Source of the DNA: Tetragenococcus koreensis
GTDB taxonomy: Bacteria > Bacillota > Bacilli > Lactobacillales > Enterococcaceae
DNA length: 64,000 bases
Assembly: GCF_003795145.1 (NCBI RefSeq)
Contig: NZ_CP027786.1
Span: 1,922,001 to 1,986,000 of the forward strand
Direction: 5' to 3'
In this document: positions 25,523 to 34,203 of the stretch, piece by piece
Numbering within the stretch: position 1 is the stretch's first letter
Layout of the letters: each line of letters begins with the position of its first letter
Translations under genes and position numbers: made by a program
Notes under the pieces: model-generated
Told to the model about the DNA's origin: nothing
The model's input: the letters and a program-made list of their open reading frames with translations, nothing else
Database searches by the model: none

Positions 25523-26999
25523 CTTTTAGCAACTCCTCCACTGCTAGTTTGGCACTTTGCATAACGATTGGCACGCCCGCTCCTGGATAAGTACTACTCC
25601 CGCAAAAATATAAATGATCTGCATAGGCAAATTTGTTATGCGGCCGATAATAATTACTTTGCTTGAGCGTCGGTTTCAAACCGAATGTTGCTCCGTTATA
25701 GGCGTTAAAATCCGTTTGGAAATCTTTAGGCGTATACTGTTTTTCAAAGACAATATGCTCATCAATATCTTTAAATATTGTTTCTTCTTTTAGTTTATTA
25801 AGCACTTGTGTCCGGTACTTTTCAATCGTAGCTGAACTCCAGTCTGAAAACTTAGATAGCTCAGGAACAGGAACTAGGATATAGACTGCTTCATTTTCGG
25901 ATGGAGCCAAAGATTCATCCATCAATGTCGGAACATAAATATAAAAAGAGGGGTCATCTGGAAGAGTACCTTCTTCAAATAATTGATCAACATTACGTTT
26001 GAAATCTTTAGCAAAATAAATCGAATGCAAAGCCTGCACATCATATTTTTTATCTACCCCTAGATACATCAAAAAACAAGAACACGAATATTCCATTTTT
26101 TTAATTTTCTTATCAGTATATTTTCCTCGGTCATTTTCATTAGGAATAAGTGCTGTCATTGCGTAAGGAAAATCTGCGCCACAGATAATAGCATCGCCAA
26201 AAACTGTTTCCTTTCCGATTTGAAGCCCAATCGCTTGCTTGTTTTCAATTAAAATTTCATCCACAATTGTATTACAATACAGTTTACCGCCAAGCTCTTT
26301 AAACAATCGCTCTAAAGCTTGCGCAAGAGTATACATCCCTCCTTTAATAAAATAAACACCATAAAATAATTCAATCATAGGTATCATTGTATATAATGAA
26401 GGGCCCTGATATGGTGAAACACCAATATAAAGGGTCTGGAAAGCTAACGATTTACGTAACCGTTCATCTTTTACAAATTTTACAATTGAACTATATGCAT
26501 CGTTAAATGTTCTCAGTTTTAATCCAGCCATCAATGAACTGGGATTATAAAAATCCCAAAATGAACGAAATGAGCGTGTAATAAAAGCATCTTTAGCTAT
26601 CAGATAACGCTTATAAATATCAGACAAAAAGCCTAAATATCCTTGGGCGTCTTCTTCAGAAATTGATTCTAAGGTATGCATCAACTGAGTTAAATCCGAA
26701 GAAAATGACAGTGGCGGTTCTTCAAAAAAATATAAATGAAGCATGGGATCTACTTTTTCCATTGGTAAATAGTCTGCTGGATTTCGCTGACAGAAAGAAA
26801 AAATCTCCTCGTAAATATCTTTCATCATAACAATCGTTGGACCAACATCAAAGCAGAACCCTTCTTCCTTGATTTGATTCATTTTTCCGCCAACTTGGTT
26901 ATTTTTTTCGTAAAGTGTCACATCATAACCTAAATACTGTAAACGCACAGCAGCGGTCAAACCAGCAACACCAGCTCCTACAATCAATACTTTCTTCAT
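25512..26999 (-). CDS. crtN: 4,4'-diapophytoene desaturase
   Basis: A 495-residue FAD-dependent desaturase that introduces double bases of conjugation into diapophytoene to give yellow diaponeurosporene-type pigments. It begins with the dinucleotide fold KKVLIVGAGVAGLTAAVRL and has KMNQIKEEGFCFDVGPTIVMM and the C-terminal LYFCGSSTYPGAGVPIVMQSA, all typical of CrtN/CrtI enzymes. The ATG at 26999 is preferred; a GTG two codons upstream is possible, and a GGGGGAG SD serves either. The gene is intact, but its partner crtM is cut by an IS, so pigment is doubtful. A TATAAT near 27087-27092 may be its -10 box. Confidence 0.94.
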   Translation of the reverse strand: MKKVLIVGAGVAGLTAAVRLQYLGYDVTLYEKNNQVGGKMNQIKEEGFCFDVGPTIVMMKDIYEEIFSFCQRNPADYLPMEKVDPMLHLYFFEEPPLSFSSDLTQLMHTLESISEEDAQGYLGFLSDIYKRYLIAKDAFITRSFRSFWDFYNPSSLMAGLKLRTFNDAYSSIVKFVKDERLRKSLAFQTLYIGVSPYQGPSLYTMIPMIELFYGVYFIKGGMYTLAQALERLFKELGGKLYCNTIVDEILIENKQAIGLQIGKETVFGDAIICGADFPYAMTALIPNENDRGKYTDKKIKKMEYSCSCFLMYLGVDKKYDVQALHSIYFAKDFKRNVDQLFEEGTLPDDPSFYIYVPTLMDESLAPSENEAVYILVPVPELSKFSDWSSATIEKYRTQVLNKLKEETIFKDIDEHIVFEKQYTPKDFQTDFNAYNGATFGLKPTLKQSNYYRPHNKFAYADHLYFCGSSTYPGAGVPIVMQSAKLAVEELLKDDQ

Positions 27000-27005
27000 A
27001 CACAC

Positions 27006-27335
27006 TCACTCCCCCATCACAATTATTCAAAAAATCCACTTAAACAACAAGAACAGCTTCTTTAACATTTTGTTTTTAAAATCACAAGATTATTATAACA
27101 GGAGTGATTGAAATTTTACCAACAATTACCCTTCACAAAATGATAGCTTAAATTTCTCTTTTTACTATTGAAAAAAATAGAGCAGCATTCTTTAATCACG
27201 CCAGCCGTGATAAAAATGCTAACTCTATAGGTGAGGTTATTGAAGCAGTTCTTATTAAAACAATTAAATTTAGTTACATGCACTTTCTTATGAGAATCAT
27301 TGTCTATCAATTCTTTGATTAGGATTAGGGTAGGG
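27006..27335. other. Gene-free gap between crtN and msrA
   Basis: A 330-bp AT-rich stretch. It holds a candidate crtN -10 box (TATAAT, minus strand) without a convincing -35, and a short ATCACG/CGTGAT dyad near 27195-27215. I see no convincing gene; a 64-codon minus-strand frame has no family resemblance. Confidence 0.5.
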
Positions 27336-28169
27336 TTAAGTTTTTCCTTTCTTCCATCTCATTCGAATTTCACCTTTTAGATATTGATAAAGCAAAAAAC
27401 GTTGACGGTAACGCTTAATTCTTTTATATCTTTTATAGTGCTTTTTATAGAACTGTTGATAGTGGTTTTCTGCCGGCCAAAAAGTGCTTGCGGGTTGAAT
27501 TTCAGTTACGATCGGTTGTTTATATCTGCCAGAATCAATCACTTTTTGTTTTGATTCTTCGGCGATTTGTCTTTGTTGTTCATTTCTCACAAAAATAATT
27601 GGTCTATATTGATAACCTCTGTCTTGAAATTGACCTAACCCATCTGTTGGATCGATGAGTTGCCAGTATAAATCAACTAATTCTTTATAGCTAATCATCT
27701 GCGTATCAAAAATAATTTCAACCGCTTCGACATGGCCTGTAAAACCGCCAAGTACTTGGTCATAACTTGGATGTGGTGTATGTCCGCCCGTATATCCTGA
27801 CAAAACAGAATCAATGCCCGACTTAGTTTCAAAAGGTTCTACCATACACCAAAAACAACCGCCACCAAATATCGCATAATCTTGATAGTTAAAATCTTCA
27901 ATACTATGTTTCGAAAAATCAAAACGTGCTTCTTCAACTGACTCCCCTGTAATTTTTAAATAAAAATCAGCAACATCCCCCGTTAAGTTATCTCTAAGGG
28001 CAAGTGGACGAAATTTTTCTTCCAATTTAGCAAGCTGAGCGTTGACGTTGGCGCCTGCTTCCAAAGCATCCTTTGTTGAAGTTAACACAGACCGTTCCCA
28101 ATCACGTGTTCCCTTATTGATGATAAGATTATAAAGTTCTCTTAGCACCTCTTCTCTTGTCCGTTCCAT
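27336..28169 (-). CDS. msrA: Peptide methionine sulfoxide reductase A with extra N-terminal domain
   Basis: Reduces methionine-S-sulfoxide in proteins with thioredoxin as donor. The MsrA core starts near residue 97, with the catalytic motif [13 protein letters not shown] (Cys105), then [15 protein letters not shown] and GHVEAVEI. Ahead of it lies a helical extension of about 95 residues ([20 protein letters not shown]) with no family I can name, and at the end a basic tail rich in Lys and Arg. At 277 residues it is about 100 longer than common MsrA. GGAGGGG precedes the ATG. It appears monocistronic. Confidence 0.9.
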   Translation of the reverse strand: MERTREEVLRELYNLIINKGTRDWERSVLTSTKDALEAGANVNAQLAKLEEKFRPLALRDNLTGDVADFYLKITGESVEEARFDFSKHSIEDFNYQDYAIFGGGCFWCMVEPFETKSGIDSVLSGYTGGHTPHPSYDQVLGGFTGHVEAVEIIFDTQMISYKELVDLYWQLIDPTDGLGQFQDRGYQYRPIIFVRNEQQRQIAEESKQKVIDSGRYKQPIVTEIQPASTFWPAENHYQQFYKKHYKRYKRIKRYRQRFLLYQYLKGEIRMRWKKGKT

Positions 28170-28364
28170 TTTTATCCCCTCCTGGAGATATAGCCAAAAC
28201 CAGAAAATAATTATGCTCTATTTTATACATCAAATGTTTTATGATACGCCGCTAAGTTTAGAAATGAATAGCAATCTTTTTCTTTATTATAAACGCTAAG
28301 TTTGTATACTACTAATATTCGAATTTTATTCTAGCTAAAACGTGACCTTTAACATAGCTATACA

Positions 28365-28892
28365 TTATGGAAGTATAGTGTCAATAATTTCAATGTTTTC
28401 ATCACTTTTTAAGGCGCCGTCTATCACTAAGTCTACATCTTGTATAATAAATCTTTCATAGTCTATAAAAATAGGACGCCCGAAACTCAAATAATGCCTA
28501 GCCATCTTTTGTATATTATCAGTAGTTTCACCTTTAAAATCTCGTATCAATCTCCGAGCAAAGCAAATATCTAGTGGTGTTTTAACGTAAATAACCTTAT
28601 CAACCATTTCTTGGATTGCTTTATGTTTATAACCAAAGGGAAAATCAACAAATAGGTAAGAATACCGACCATAAGCTGCTTTAAGATCTATTAATAACGC
28701 ACTAACATCATATTGATTGACTGCAATTTCAATAGGCGTAGAAATAGCGGGCGCCGAGGGCAAAGCATCAATATCGTAATCATCAAACGATAAGCATTTA
28801 CTATTTGGATATCGTTTGATCAGCCCCTTAACGATAGTGGTTTTACCACTACCGCCCATACCACTTACTACAATTACTTTACTGTCTTTCAT
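28365..28892 (-). CDS. P-loop kinase-like NTPase
   Basis: A 175-residue nucleoside/shikimate-kinase-like protein. Walker A is VSGMGGSGKTTIVKGL (residues 9-24), then SFDDYDIDALP at the place of an acidic substrate/metal site, LFVDFPFGYKHK as a Walker B-like strand, and ARRLIRDFKGETTDN as a probable lid with two arginines. It resembles the AAA_18/uridine-kinase-like group of unspecified small-molecule kinases. The substrate is not known. It is separated from msrA and rlmH by about 195 and 55 bp and may be alone. Confidence 0.75.
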   Translation of the reverse strand: MKDSKVIVVSGMGGSGKTTIVKGLIKRYPNSKCLSFDDYDIDALPSAPAISTPIEIAVNQYDVSALLIDLKAAYGRYSYLFVDFPFGYKHKAIQEMVDKVIYVKTPLDICFARRLIRDFKGETTDNIQKMARHYLSFGRPIFIDYERFIIQDVDLVIDGALKSDENIEIIDTILP

Positions 28893-28947
28893 TTGTTAGC
28901 TATCCCTCCAGATTCAAAGCCAAGTAACCAATTGTCTTATAAATACC

Positions 28948-29427
28948 TCACTTATGATACGGTTCTCCACGGTTAATCCGAAATGCACGATAAATTTGTT
29001 CAACTAAAATTAGGCGCATCAATTGATGGGGGTAGGTCATTTTACCAAAAGAAAGCTGAGCGTTGCTTCTATTTAAGACACCCTCACTCAAACCTAACGA
29101 ACCCCCAATCACAAAAGTTAAGTTGCTCTTGCCTTGAATCGTCAATTGGTCAATTTGTTTAGCAAAGGCTTCACTGGAAGGATTTTTTCCATCAATTGCT
29201 AATGCGAAAAGAAACTCGTCCTCCCGAACTTTTGCTAAGATACGTTTTCCTTCTTTTTCTTTTACTAAAATCATTTCTGTCTCACTCAGATTTTCTGGGG
29301 CTTTTTCATCTGGAACTTCGATGAACTGAATCTTGGTATATGCTTGTAACCGTTTGGCATATTCCTGGATCCCTTGTACTAAATATTTTTCTTTTAATTT
29401 TCCTACACTGATAATTTTAATATTCAT
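28948..29427 (-). CDS. rlmH: 23S rRNA pseudouridine1915-N3 methyltransferase
   Basis: A 159-residue SPOUT methyltransferase that modifies helix 69 of 23S rRNA in assembled ribosomes. It opens [20 protein letters not shown] and has the SAM-binding knot segments [14 protein letters not shown] and [26 protein letters not shown], ending in GEPYHK, all diagnostic. It is divergent from htrA across a region with DnaA boxes, a pairing common in Lactobacillales. Confidence 0.96.
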   Translation of the reverse strand: MNIKIISVGKLKEKYLVQGIQEYAKRLQAYTKIQFIEVPDEKAPENLSETEMILVKEKEGKRILAKVREDEFLFALAIDGKNPSSEAFAKQIDQLTIQGKSNLTFVIGGSLGLSEGVLNRSNAQLSFGKMTYPHQLMRLILVEQIYRAFRINRGEPYHK

Positions 29428-29478
29428 AAATGTTCTCCTTTTACTTTTTCAACATAGTTATGCACAGTTTGCACAGAG

Positions 29479-29642
29479 TTATCCCCAGTTTTCTGTGGAA
29501 AACGTTCCTTTTCTAGCAAGGTTTTATATAGGAACGTATGTTTTAAACAAAAATATCCACTTTATCCACAAGCCTGTGGATAAAGACTACTTTAATTATA
29601 CACAACTTTTCCTCAAAATTTTACACAATTGTTGTGGAAATT
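29479..29642. promoter_or_regulatory. Cluster of DnaA boxes between rlmH and htrA
   Basis: Two perfect DnaA boxes face each other: TTATCCACA (29562-29570) and TGTGGATAA (29575-29583). Near matches are TTATCCCCA (29479-29487), TGTGGAAAA (29494-29502), TTATACACA (29596-29604) and TGTGGAAAT (29634-29642). The region is AT-rich. This may be a DnaA-controlled promoter, a DnaA-titrating site or part of an origin region; dnaA itself is not in the window. Confidence 0.65.
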
Positions 29643-29769
29643 GTTTCTTCATTTTTTTGAAAATTTTTTATCCCAGCTTTTTCACAATTATTTCAAAGTC
29701 TGACAGTAGACTAGACTTACCTAATAATATTATACTAGGTATATAGAAATTACCAAGGAGGTAATGACC

Positions 29770-31044
29770 ATGGCAAAAAAAGATGTGACTCCCCGTCCTA
29801 AAAAGAGTGGGTGGGTTAAAAAATTTGGAATTGGTCTGTTAGGTGGGGTAATCGGTGGACTACTTGTAATCGGTGGATTTTATTATCTTTCCGGCGGTTC
29901 AGTTAACCCCTTCCAATCAAACGAAGCAACTTCCACATCCGGTGTAACGGATGATAATGACAATGTACAAGTAAGTAATGTGAAAGTCGACGCGGATAGT
30001 GACACAACTGATGCAGTAAATAAAGTGCAAGATGCGGTTGTTTCCGTTATTAACCTACAAAACGCTTCACCACAAGGAAGTGAGGGCTTCTTTGATACAG
30101 AACAACAAGAAGATGACTCAGAGGAAGAACCTGCAGGTGAAGGTAGTGGTGTGATTTATAAAGAAGATGGCGATAATGCCTACATCGTAACAAATAACCA
30201 CGTTGTCGAAGGTCAAAATGGACTAGAAGTTTTGATGTCCGACGGCACAAGAGAAACTGCAGAATTAGTTGGAACAGACGCATATACCGATTTAGCTGTT
30301 TTGCAAATTTCTTCTGATAATGTAGATACTGTTGCAACATTTGGAGATTCAGATGAGTTAAAAGTCGGTGAACCTGCTATTGCAATTGGCTCTCCTTTAG
30401 GTTCTGACTATGCCAATTCTGTAACACAAGGAATCATTTCTTCTTTAAATCGTTTGGTATCAAGTCAAAGTGAATCTGGTGAAGATGTGAATATCAATGC
30501 TATTCAAACCGATGCTGCAATCAACCCTGGTAATTCTGGTGGACCTCTAATCAACGCTGGTGGTCAAGTAGTTGGTATTAATTCTAGTAAAATTGCTAGT
30601 TCCGGCCAAGCAGGTGTAAGTGTTGAAGGCATGGGCTTTTCTATTCCAAGTAACGATGTGACTGATATTATTAACGAATTAGAACAAAATGGTGAAATTA
30701 CTCGTCCAGCACTAGGCATTTCCATGCTTGACTTAAATACTATTTCTACTGAACAAAGGGAACAAGTTTTGAAAATTCCTGATTCTGTAGAAAATGGTGT
30801 TGTCGTCCAAAATCCTGGTAATAACTCTCCAGCAAGTGACGCAGGTTTAGAACAATACGATGTCATTACAAAAGCTGATGATAAAGAAATAACAAACTCT
30901 ACCGAACTTCGAGCTGCCTTGTATAAAAAATCAGTAGGAGATAACTTGAAACTTACTTTTTATCGAGAAGGTGAGGAGCAGTCAGTAAACATTAAATTGT
31001 CAGAAGATCAATCAATCATTGAACAAAATAACGGAAACCAATAA
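29770..31044 (+). CDS. htrA: HtrA/DegP-type serine protease
   Basis: Surface quality-control protease. Start ATG 29770 is preferred because AGGAGG (29756-29761) is 8 nt upstream; another ATG at 29764 is too close. One N-terminal transmembrane helix (GIGLLGGVIGGLLVIGGFYY) anchors it, followed by an acidic, Ser/Thr-rich linker. The trypsin-like domain has the triad His144 (IVTNNHVVEG), Asp174 (TDLAVLQI) and Ser256 (NPGNSGGPL), then one PDZ domain. Its high Asp/Glu content is notable. TATACT at 29731-29736 could be the -10 box. In relatives htrA is stress-induced; no regulator is encoded beside it. Confidence 0.96.
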   Translation: MAKKDVTPRPKKSGWVKKFGIGLLGGVIGGLLVIGGFYYLSGGSVNPFQSNEATSTSGVTDDNDNVQVSNVKVDADSDTTDAVNKVQDAVVSVINLQNASPQGSEGFFDTEQQEDDSEEEPAGEGSGVIYKEDGDNAYIVTNNHVVEGQNGLEVLMSDGTRETAELVGTDAYTDLAVLQISSDNVDTVATFGDSDELKVGEPAIAIGSPLGSDYANSVTQGIISSLNRLVSSQSESGEDVNINAIQTDAAINPGNSGGPLINAGGQVVGINSSKIASSGQAGVSVEGMGFSIPSNDVTDIINELEQNGEITRPALGISMLDLNTISTEQREQVLKIPDSVENGVVVQNPGNNSPASDAGLEQYDVITKADDKEITNSTELRAALYKKSVGDNLKLTFYREGEEQSVNIKLSEDQSIIEQNNGNQ

Positions 31045-31055
31045 TAAATAGTAAA

Positions 31056-31088
31056 GGACGAGGTTAATTGACCTCGCCCTGTTTTTTT
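31056..31088 (+). terminator. Rho-independent terminator after htrA
   Basis: CGAGGT (31059-31064) and ACCTCG (31071-31076), extended by outer G-C pairs, are followed by CCCTGTTTTTTT. It starts about 12 bp after the htrA stop. Confidence 0.85.
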
Positions 31089-31697
31089 CTATTCTCCAAA
31101 AAATGCTTTTCCTACAACCGCATCTTCCGATAATTCTAATATACCACGCTTTTCTGGAGCATCAGGCAACTGCAATTCTTTAGCCGAGCAAATCATCCCA
31201 AAGCTTTCGACGCCTCGTAATTCACCTGGCCAAATCATTGTGCCATCTGGCATCATCGCTCCTGGTTTTGCAACAACAACTTTTAGCCTTTCACGAATAT
31301 TGGGGGCCCCACAAACAATCTGCAGCGTCTCTTCTTGATCGACCTCAACCTCAGTAATTGATAAATGATCGCTATCTTTATGCGCTTCACAAGTTTTCAC
31401 ATAGCCTATAACAAACTTTGTCTGAACCTTTGTAGGTAAAGTTTCAGTAAAGCCAGCTTCTTGCAAAGTCTGGTTCAGTAAGCCAATTTGTTTTTCTGTA
31501 AGTTCTACTTGGCCCACATCTTGTAACGCCATTAACTGAGAAATCCCAAAGATATTCCAACCAACGGTGCGTTTATCTTCAGTTTGAATTCGGGCAACCT
31601 TTCCTTTGCGCGTCACCTCTTGTAGTAGCCCCTTATCATCGTCTGTAATGATTAGCAGTGTGTCACCGACATAAGCTGGATTATAAGCAAAAATCAA
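31089..31697 (-). CDS. ytpR: YtpR-family tRNA-binding domain protein
   Basis: A 202-residue protein with an N-terminal DUF4479-type part (MIFAYNPAYVGDTLLIIT) and a C-terminal EMAP/PheT-like tRNA-binding OB fold: VIGYVKTCEAHKDSDHLSI, LQIVCGAPNIRERLKVVVA, PGAMMPDGTMI and RGVESFGMICSAKEL. It resembles the free-standing relatives of the PheT N-terminus found in Firmicutes. The role in the cell is not established. AGGAGG precedes the ATG. Its end abuts the htrA terminator. Confidence 0.9.
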   Translation of the reverse strand: MIFAYNPAYVGDTLLIITDDDKGLLQEVTRKGKVARIQTEDKRTVGWNIFGISQLMALQDVGQVELTEKQIGLLNQTLQEAGFTETLPTKVQTKFVIGYVKTCEAHKDSDHLSITEVEVDQEETLQIVCGAPNIRERLKVVVAKPGAMMPDGTMIWPGELRGVESFGMICSAKELQLPDAPEKRGILELSEDAVVGKAFFGE

Positions 31698-31756
31698 AAT
31701 TGTTCCTCCTAAAAATTCATTTCACAACATATTTTCTTTATTCATACAAAATCGTT

Positions 31757-32218
31757 TTACGATTCTGACTCTTTACTAGGTGTGATAATCAATACATCGC
31801 ATGGTGCTTGGCGAATAACATAACTTGCTACGCTTCCCGTAATGAAACGTTCTACAGCATTTAAGCCGGATTGGCCAACCATGATCAAGTCCACACCATA
31901 TTTTTCGGGAAGTTCAGCGGTTAAAGCCGTTTTGGTTGAACCATAGACAACCAAGCCTTCAATATTTTCAAATGAAACAGAAGCAGCATAGTCTTTGCAT
32001 TCTTGAATCAGTTCATTTGCATCTTTTTCTTCTTGTGCAAGCACTGATTCACCTAAAGGAGCAAACCCCATAGTTGAAGGAACTTGCTGTTCGATGACTT
32101 TGACCACAAGGACACGTCCATTATTTCTTCTAGCAACTTCAACTGCTTTTTCAAATGCTTCGTTTGCTTGAGAAGAACCATCCACGCCAACTAAAACTGT
32201 TTGATATGTTTGATCCAT
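31757..32218 (-). CDS. Universal stress protein (UspA family)
   Basis: A 153-residue single-domain UspA protein. The ATP-binding pattern is visible: VLVGVDGSSQANEAF at the start and VGQSGLNAVERFITGSVASYVIRQAPCDVLII at the end carry the expected GxSG...GS-type phosphate-binding residues. The ATG at 32218 is used because AAGGG lies 8 nt upstream; a GTG at 32227 is in phase. It lies between ytpR and a thioredoxin-like gene, with a 21-bp gap to the latter that suggests cotranscription. Confidence 0.9.
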   Translation of the reverse strand: MDQTYQTVLVGVDGSSQANEAFEKAVEVARRNNGRVLVVKVIEQQVPSTMGFAPLGESVLAQEEKDANELIQECKDYAASVSFENIEGLVVYGSTKTALTAELPEKYGVDLIMVGQSGLNAVERFITGSVASYVIRQAPCDVLIITPSKESES

Positions 32219-32239
32219 TTTGCTCACCCTTTTTATTTT

Positions 32240-32554
32240 TTATCCTACACTGCGTAAAAAATCTTCAATTTCTTCTTTTGTTTTTCGTTTTTTATTAACG
32301 AGACGACCACTTTCTTCGCCATTTTTTATGACAACAAAACTTGGAATACCAAAAATATCCCACATTTTTGCAATTTCTATATACCTATCACGATCAACTG
32401 CAATAAATTGCAAATTGGGAAAGTCTGCTTCAATTTCCGGTAAAAATGGCTTGATAAATTGACAATCGCCACACCAATCTGCCATAAAACAAAAGACGTT
32501 CGTCCCTTCTTCTACATAACTAGCCAACTCTTCAACATCTTTTGGAATAATCAT
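32240..32554 (-). CDS. Thioredoxin-like protein with CGDC active site
   Basis: A 104-residue thioredoxin fold with active site FMADWCGDCQFIKPF and cis-proline in FGIPSFVVIKNGEESG. The CGDC dipeptide differs from the CGPC of the trxA product at 14846, which usually means a different redox potential or partner. It precedes uspA. A second repeat array lies just upstream of it. Confidence 0.88.
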   Translation of the reverse strand: MIIPKDVEELASYVEEGTNVFCFMADWCGDCQFIKPFLPEIEADFPNLQFIAVDRDRYIEIAKMWDIFGIPSFVVIKNGEESGRLVNKKRKTKEEIEDFLRSVG

Positions 32555-32642
32555 AAATTGCCAACTTTCTTTTTATACTAATTTCATTATATCACTTTTT
32601 ATTCAAAGTCGTTATATTTGAAATTTGTCACATCTATAAATT

Positions 32643-32935
32643 ATTGGAGGGATCTTCCTCGATGTGCCTCCAATCTATAATTTATTGGGGGCATCTTCCT
32701 CGATGTGCCTCCAATCTATAAACTATTGGGGGCATCTTCCTCGATGTGCCTCCAATCTATAAACTATTGGAGGCATCTTCCTTGATGTACCTCCAATCTA
32801 TAAACTATTGGAGGCATCTTCCTCGATGTGCCTCCAATAATTATGGATAATGGTGGCATGTATGTGAGAAAATAAGTTATTTTTCCGGTTAAGAAAACAA
32901 CCCCTGTTACTATAAAGTTTTGTCTCAATAAATTT
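32643..32935 (+). repeat. 41-bp tandem hairpin repeat array, copy B, with tail
   Basis: Five units start with ATTGG at 32643, 32684, 32725, 32766 and 32807, again exactly 41 bp apart, each ending CCTCCAAT and joined mostly by CTATAAACT. Some stems carry GGAGGC, pairing perfectly with GCCTCC, others GGGGGC, pairing with one G-T, so the fold is kept. After a degenerate sixth unit (about 32849) a tail of about 80 bp (GTTAAGAAAAC, TTACTATAA, CAATAAATT) matches the tail of copy A at 14691-14768. Both copies point the same way. No gene or cas-like context is present. Confidence 0.92.
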
Positions 32936-32982
32936 TACTCTTGAAATATTTTTAGAATTGGTTTTTTAGTCTTTTACTTTAC

Positions 32983-34059
32983 CTATTTCCCTTTAACAAT
33001 CGTTTCCACAGTACTTTTATCTAGACCTTTTAATACCTGGATCAGCATTTCGCGCGCAGCTTCAAAGTCAGCAATATTAAACATTGTTTGGTGCGTATGA
33101 ATATAGCGTCCACATACTCCAATAACCGAACTTGGAATCCCATGATTCGTAGTGTGTGCATTACCGGCATCAGTACCCCCTTTTGAAACGAAATATTGAT
33201 AAGGAATATTATGGGTTTCTGCTGTATCCAACAAATATTCTTTTAAGCGTGGTAACATGATCAAACCTGGATCGTAGATACGTAATAACGTGCCTTCACC
33301 TAAGTGTCCGAAGGTCCCCTTTTTGGTTTTCGTATCATCTGCTGCGGAACAATCGACCGCAAAAAACAAATCCGGATCAAATTTGGTTACTGCCGGTTTT
33401 ACACCTCGCAAACCCACTTCTTCTTGCACGTCAGCACCTGCAATCAACGTGTGGCCTAATTTTTCATTTTTTAAGGCTTCCAAGGCTTCTAAAACTACCG
33501 TACATCCGTAACGGTTGTCCCATGATTTTGCGATGATATTTTTTCCATTCGCTGTTTTCGTCGTTTCAACTTGAGGAACCAGGGTATCGCCAGGGCGTAC
33601 GCCATATTCTTCTGCTTCTTCTTTGGATTCAAAGCCAGCATCAAATAAAATATCCGTCACTTGCACAGATTTTTGACCTGCAGTTCCTCGTAAAAGATGT
33701 GGTGGGACTGATGAAGAAATACAAGGATAGTCGCCTTTTGCCGTTTTCAAAGTAAAACGTTGCGCCGAAACCACATAAGGATTCCAACCACCTAGAGGCG
33801 TTACTTCAAATAATCCGCGATCCGTAATTTGAGTAACCATAAATCCAACTTCATCCATGTGCGCTGCAACCATGACACGTGGCGCTGTTGTGTCTTCGTG
33901 CGGCCGAATTCCAAAAATCCCCCCTAAACCATCTTGTTCGACATCGTCAACTAGAGGTGATATCGCTTCTTTCATATAAGCCCGAATGTCTTGTTCAAAT
34001 CCACTCGTTCCTTGTAGCTCTGTTAATTCTTTAATTCGTTGAAATGTTTTTTCTTCCAT
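32983..34059 (-). CDS. pepA: M42-family metallo-aminopeptidase (PepA-type)
   Basis: A 358-residue dinuclear metal aminopeptidase of the glutamyl-aminopeptidase/YsdC group. Metal-site blocks are VMVAAHMDEVGFMVTQI, NRYGCTVVLEALEAL, VQEEVGLRGVKPA and KGGTDAGNAHTTNHGIPSSV. It trims N-terminal (often acidic) residues from peptides in the cytoplasm. ATG 34059 (MEEKTFQRIKELTELQGTSGFE) is chosen by homology; the frame is open further upstream. The SD (AAAAGGGGG) is about 30 nt away with a hairpin between. Confidence 0.92.
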   Translation of the reverse strand: MEEKTFQRIKELTELQGTSGFEQDIRAYMKEAISPLVDDVEQDGLGGIFGIRPHEDTTAPRVMVAAHMDEVGFMVTQITDRGLFEVTPLGGWNPYVVSAQRFTLKTAKGDYPCISSSVPPHLLRGTAGQKSVQVTDILFDAGFESKEEAEEYGVRPGDTLVPQVETTKTANGKNIIAKSWDNRYGCTVVLEALEALKNEKLGHTLIAGADVQEEVGLRGVKPAVTKFDPDLFFAVDCSAADDTKTKKGTFGHLGEGTLLRIYDPGLIMLPRLKEYLLDTAETHNIPYQYFVSKGGTDAGNAHTTNHGIPSSVIGVCGRYIHTHQTMFNIADFEAAREMLIQVLKGLDKSTVETIVKGK

Positions 34060-34066
34060 ATTATTG

Positions 34067-34096
34067 TTTGGCAAAAGCCAAAACCTGCCCCCTTTT
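34067..34096 (-). promoter_or_regulatory. Hairpin between SD and start of M42 gene
   Basis: In the mRNA, AAAAGGGGGCAGG (34084-34096) is followed by TTTGGC-N4-GCCAAA (34067-34082) and then the ATG at 34059. Folding of the small hairpin would bring the SD near the start codon. Confidence 0.45.
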
Positions 34097-34203
34097 AATT
34101 TCTTACTTATACTTTTTATTATAACGTAAATTCGATTATAGAAAAGCCACCTCATAAAAACTAACAAATTTTGTTATAATAGTATAAAAAGGAGGGCCTA
34201 GCC

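Noticed and set aside
27116-27310. 64-codon minus-strand frame
   Set aside because: No SD, no family resemblance, AT-rich spacer composition.
29479-29642. Calling this oriC
   Set aside because: dnaA, dnaN or an AT-rich unwinding element with ordered boxes are not present; only a DnaA-box cluster is supported.
32643-32935. CRISPR-like array
   Set aside because: Same reason as copy A; joining segments are nearly identical rather than unique.
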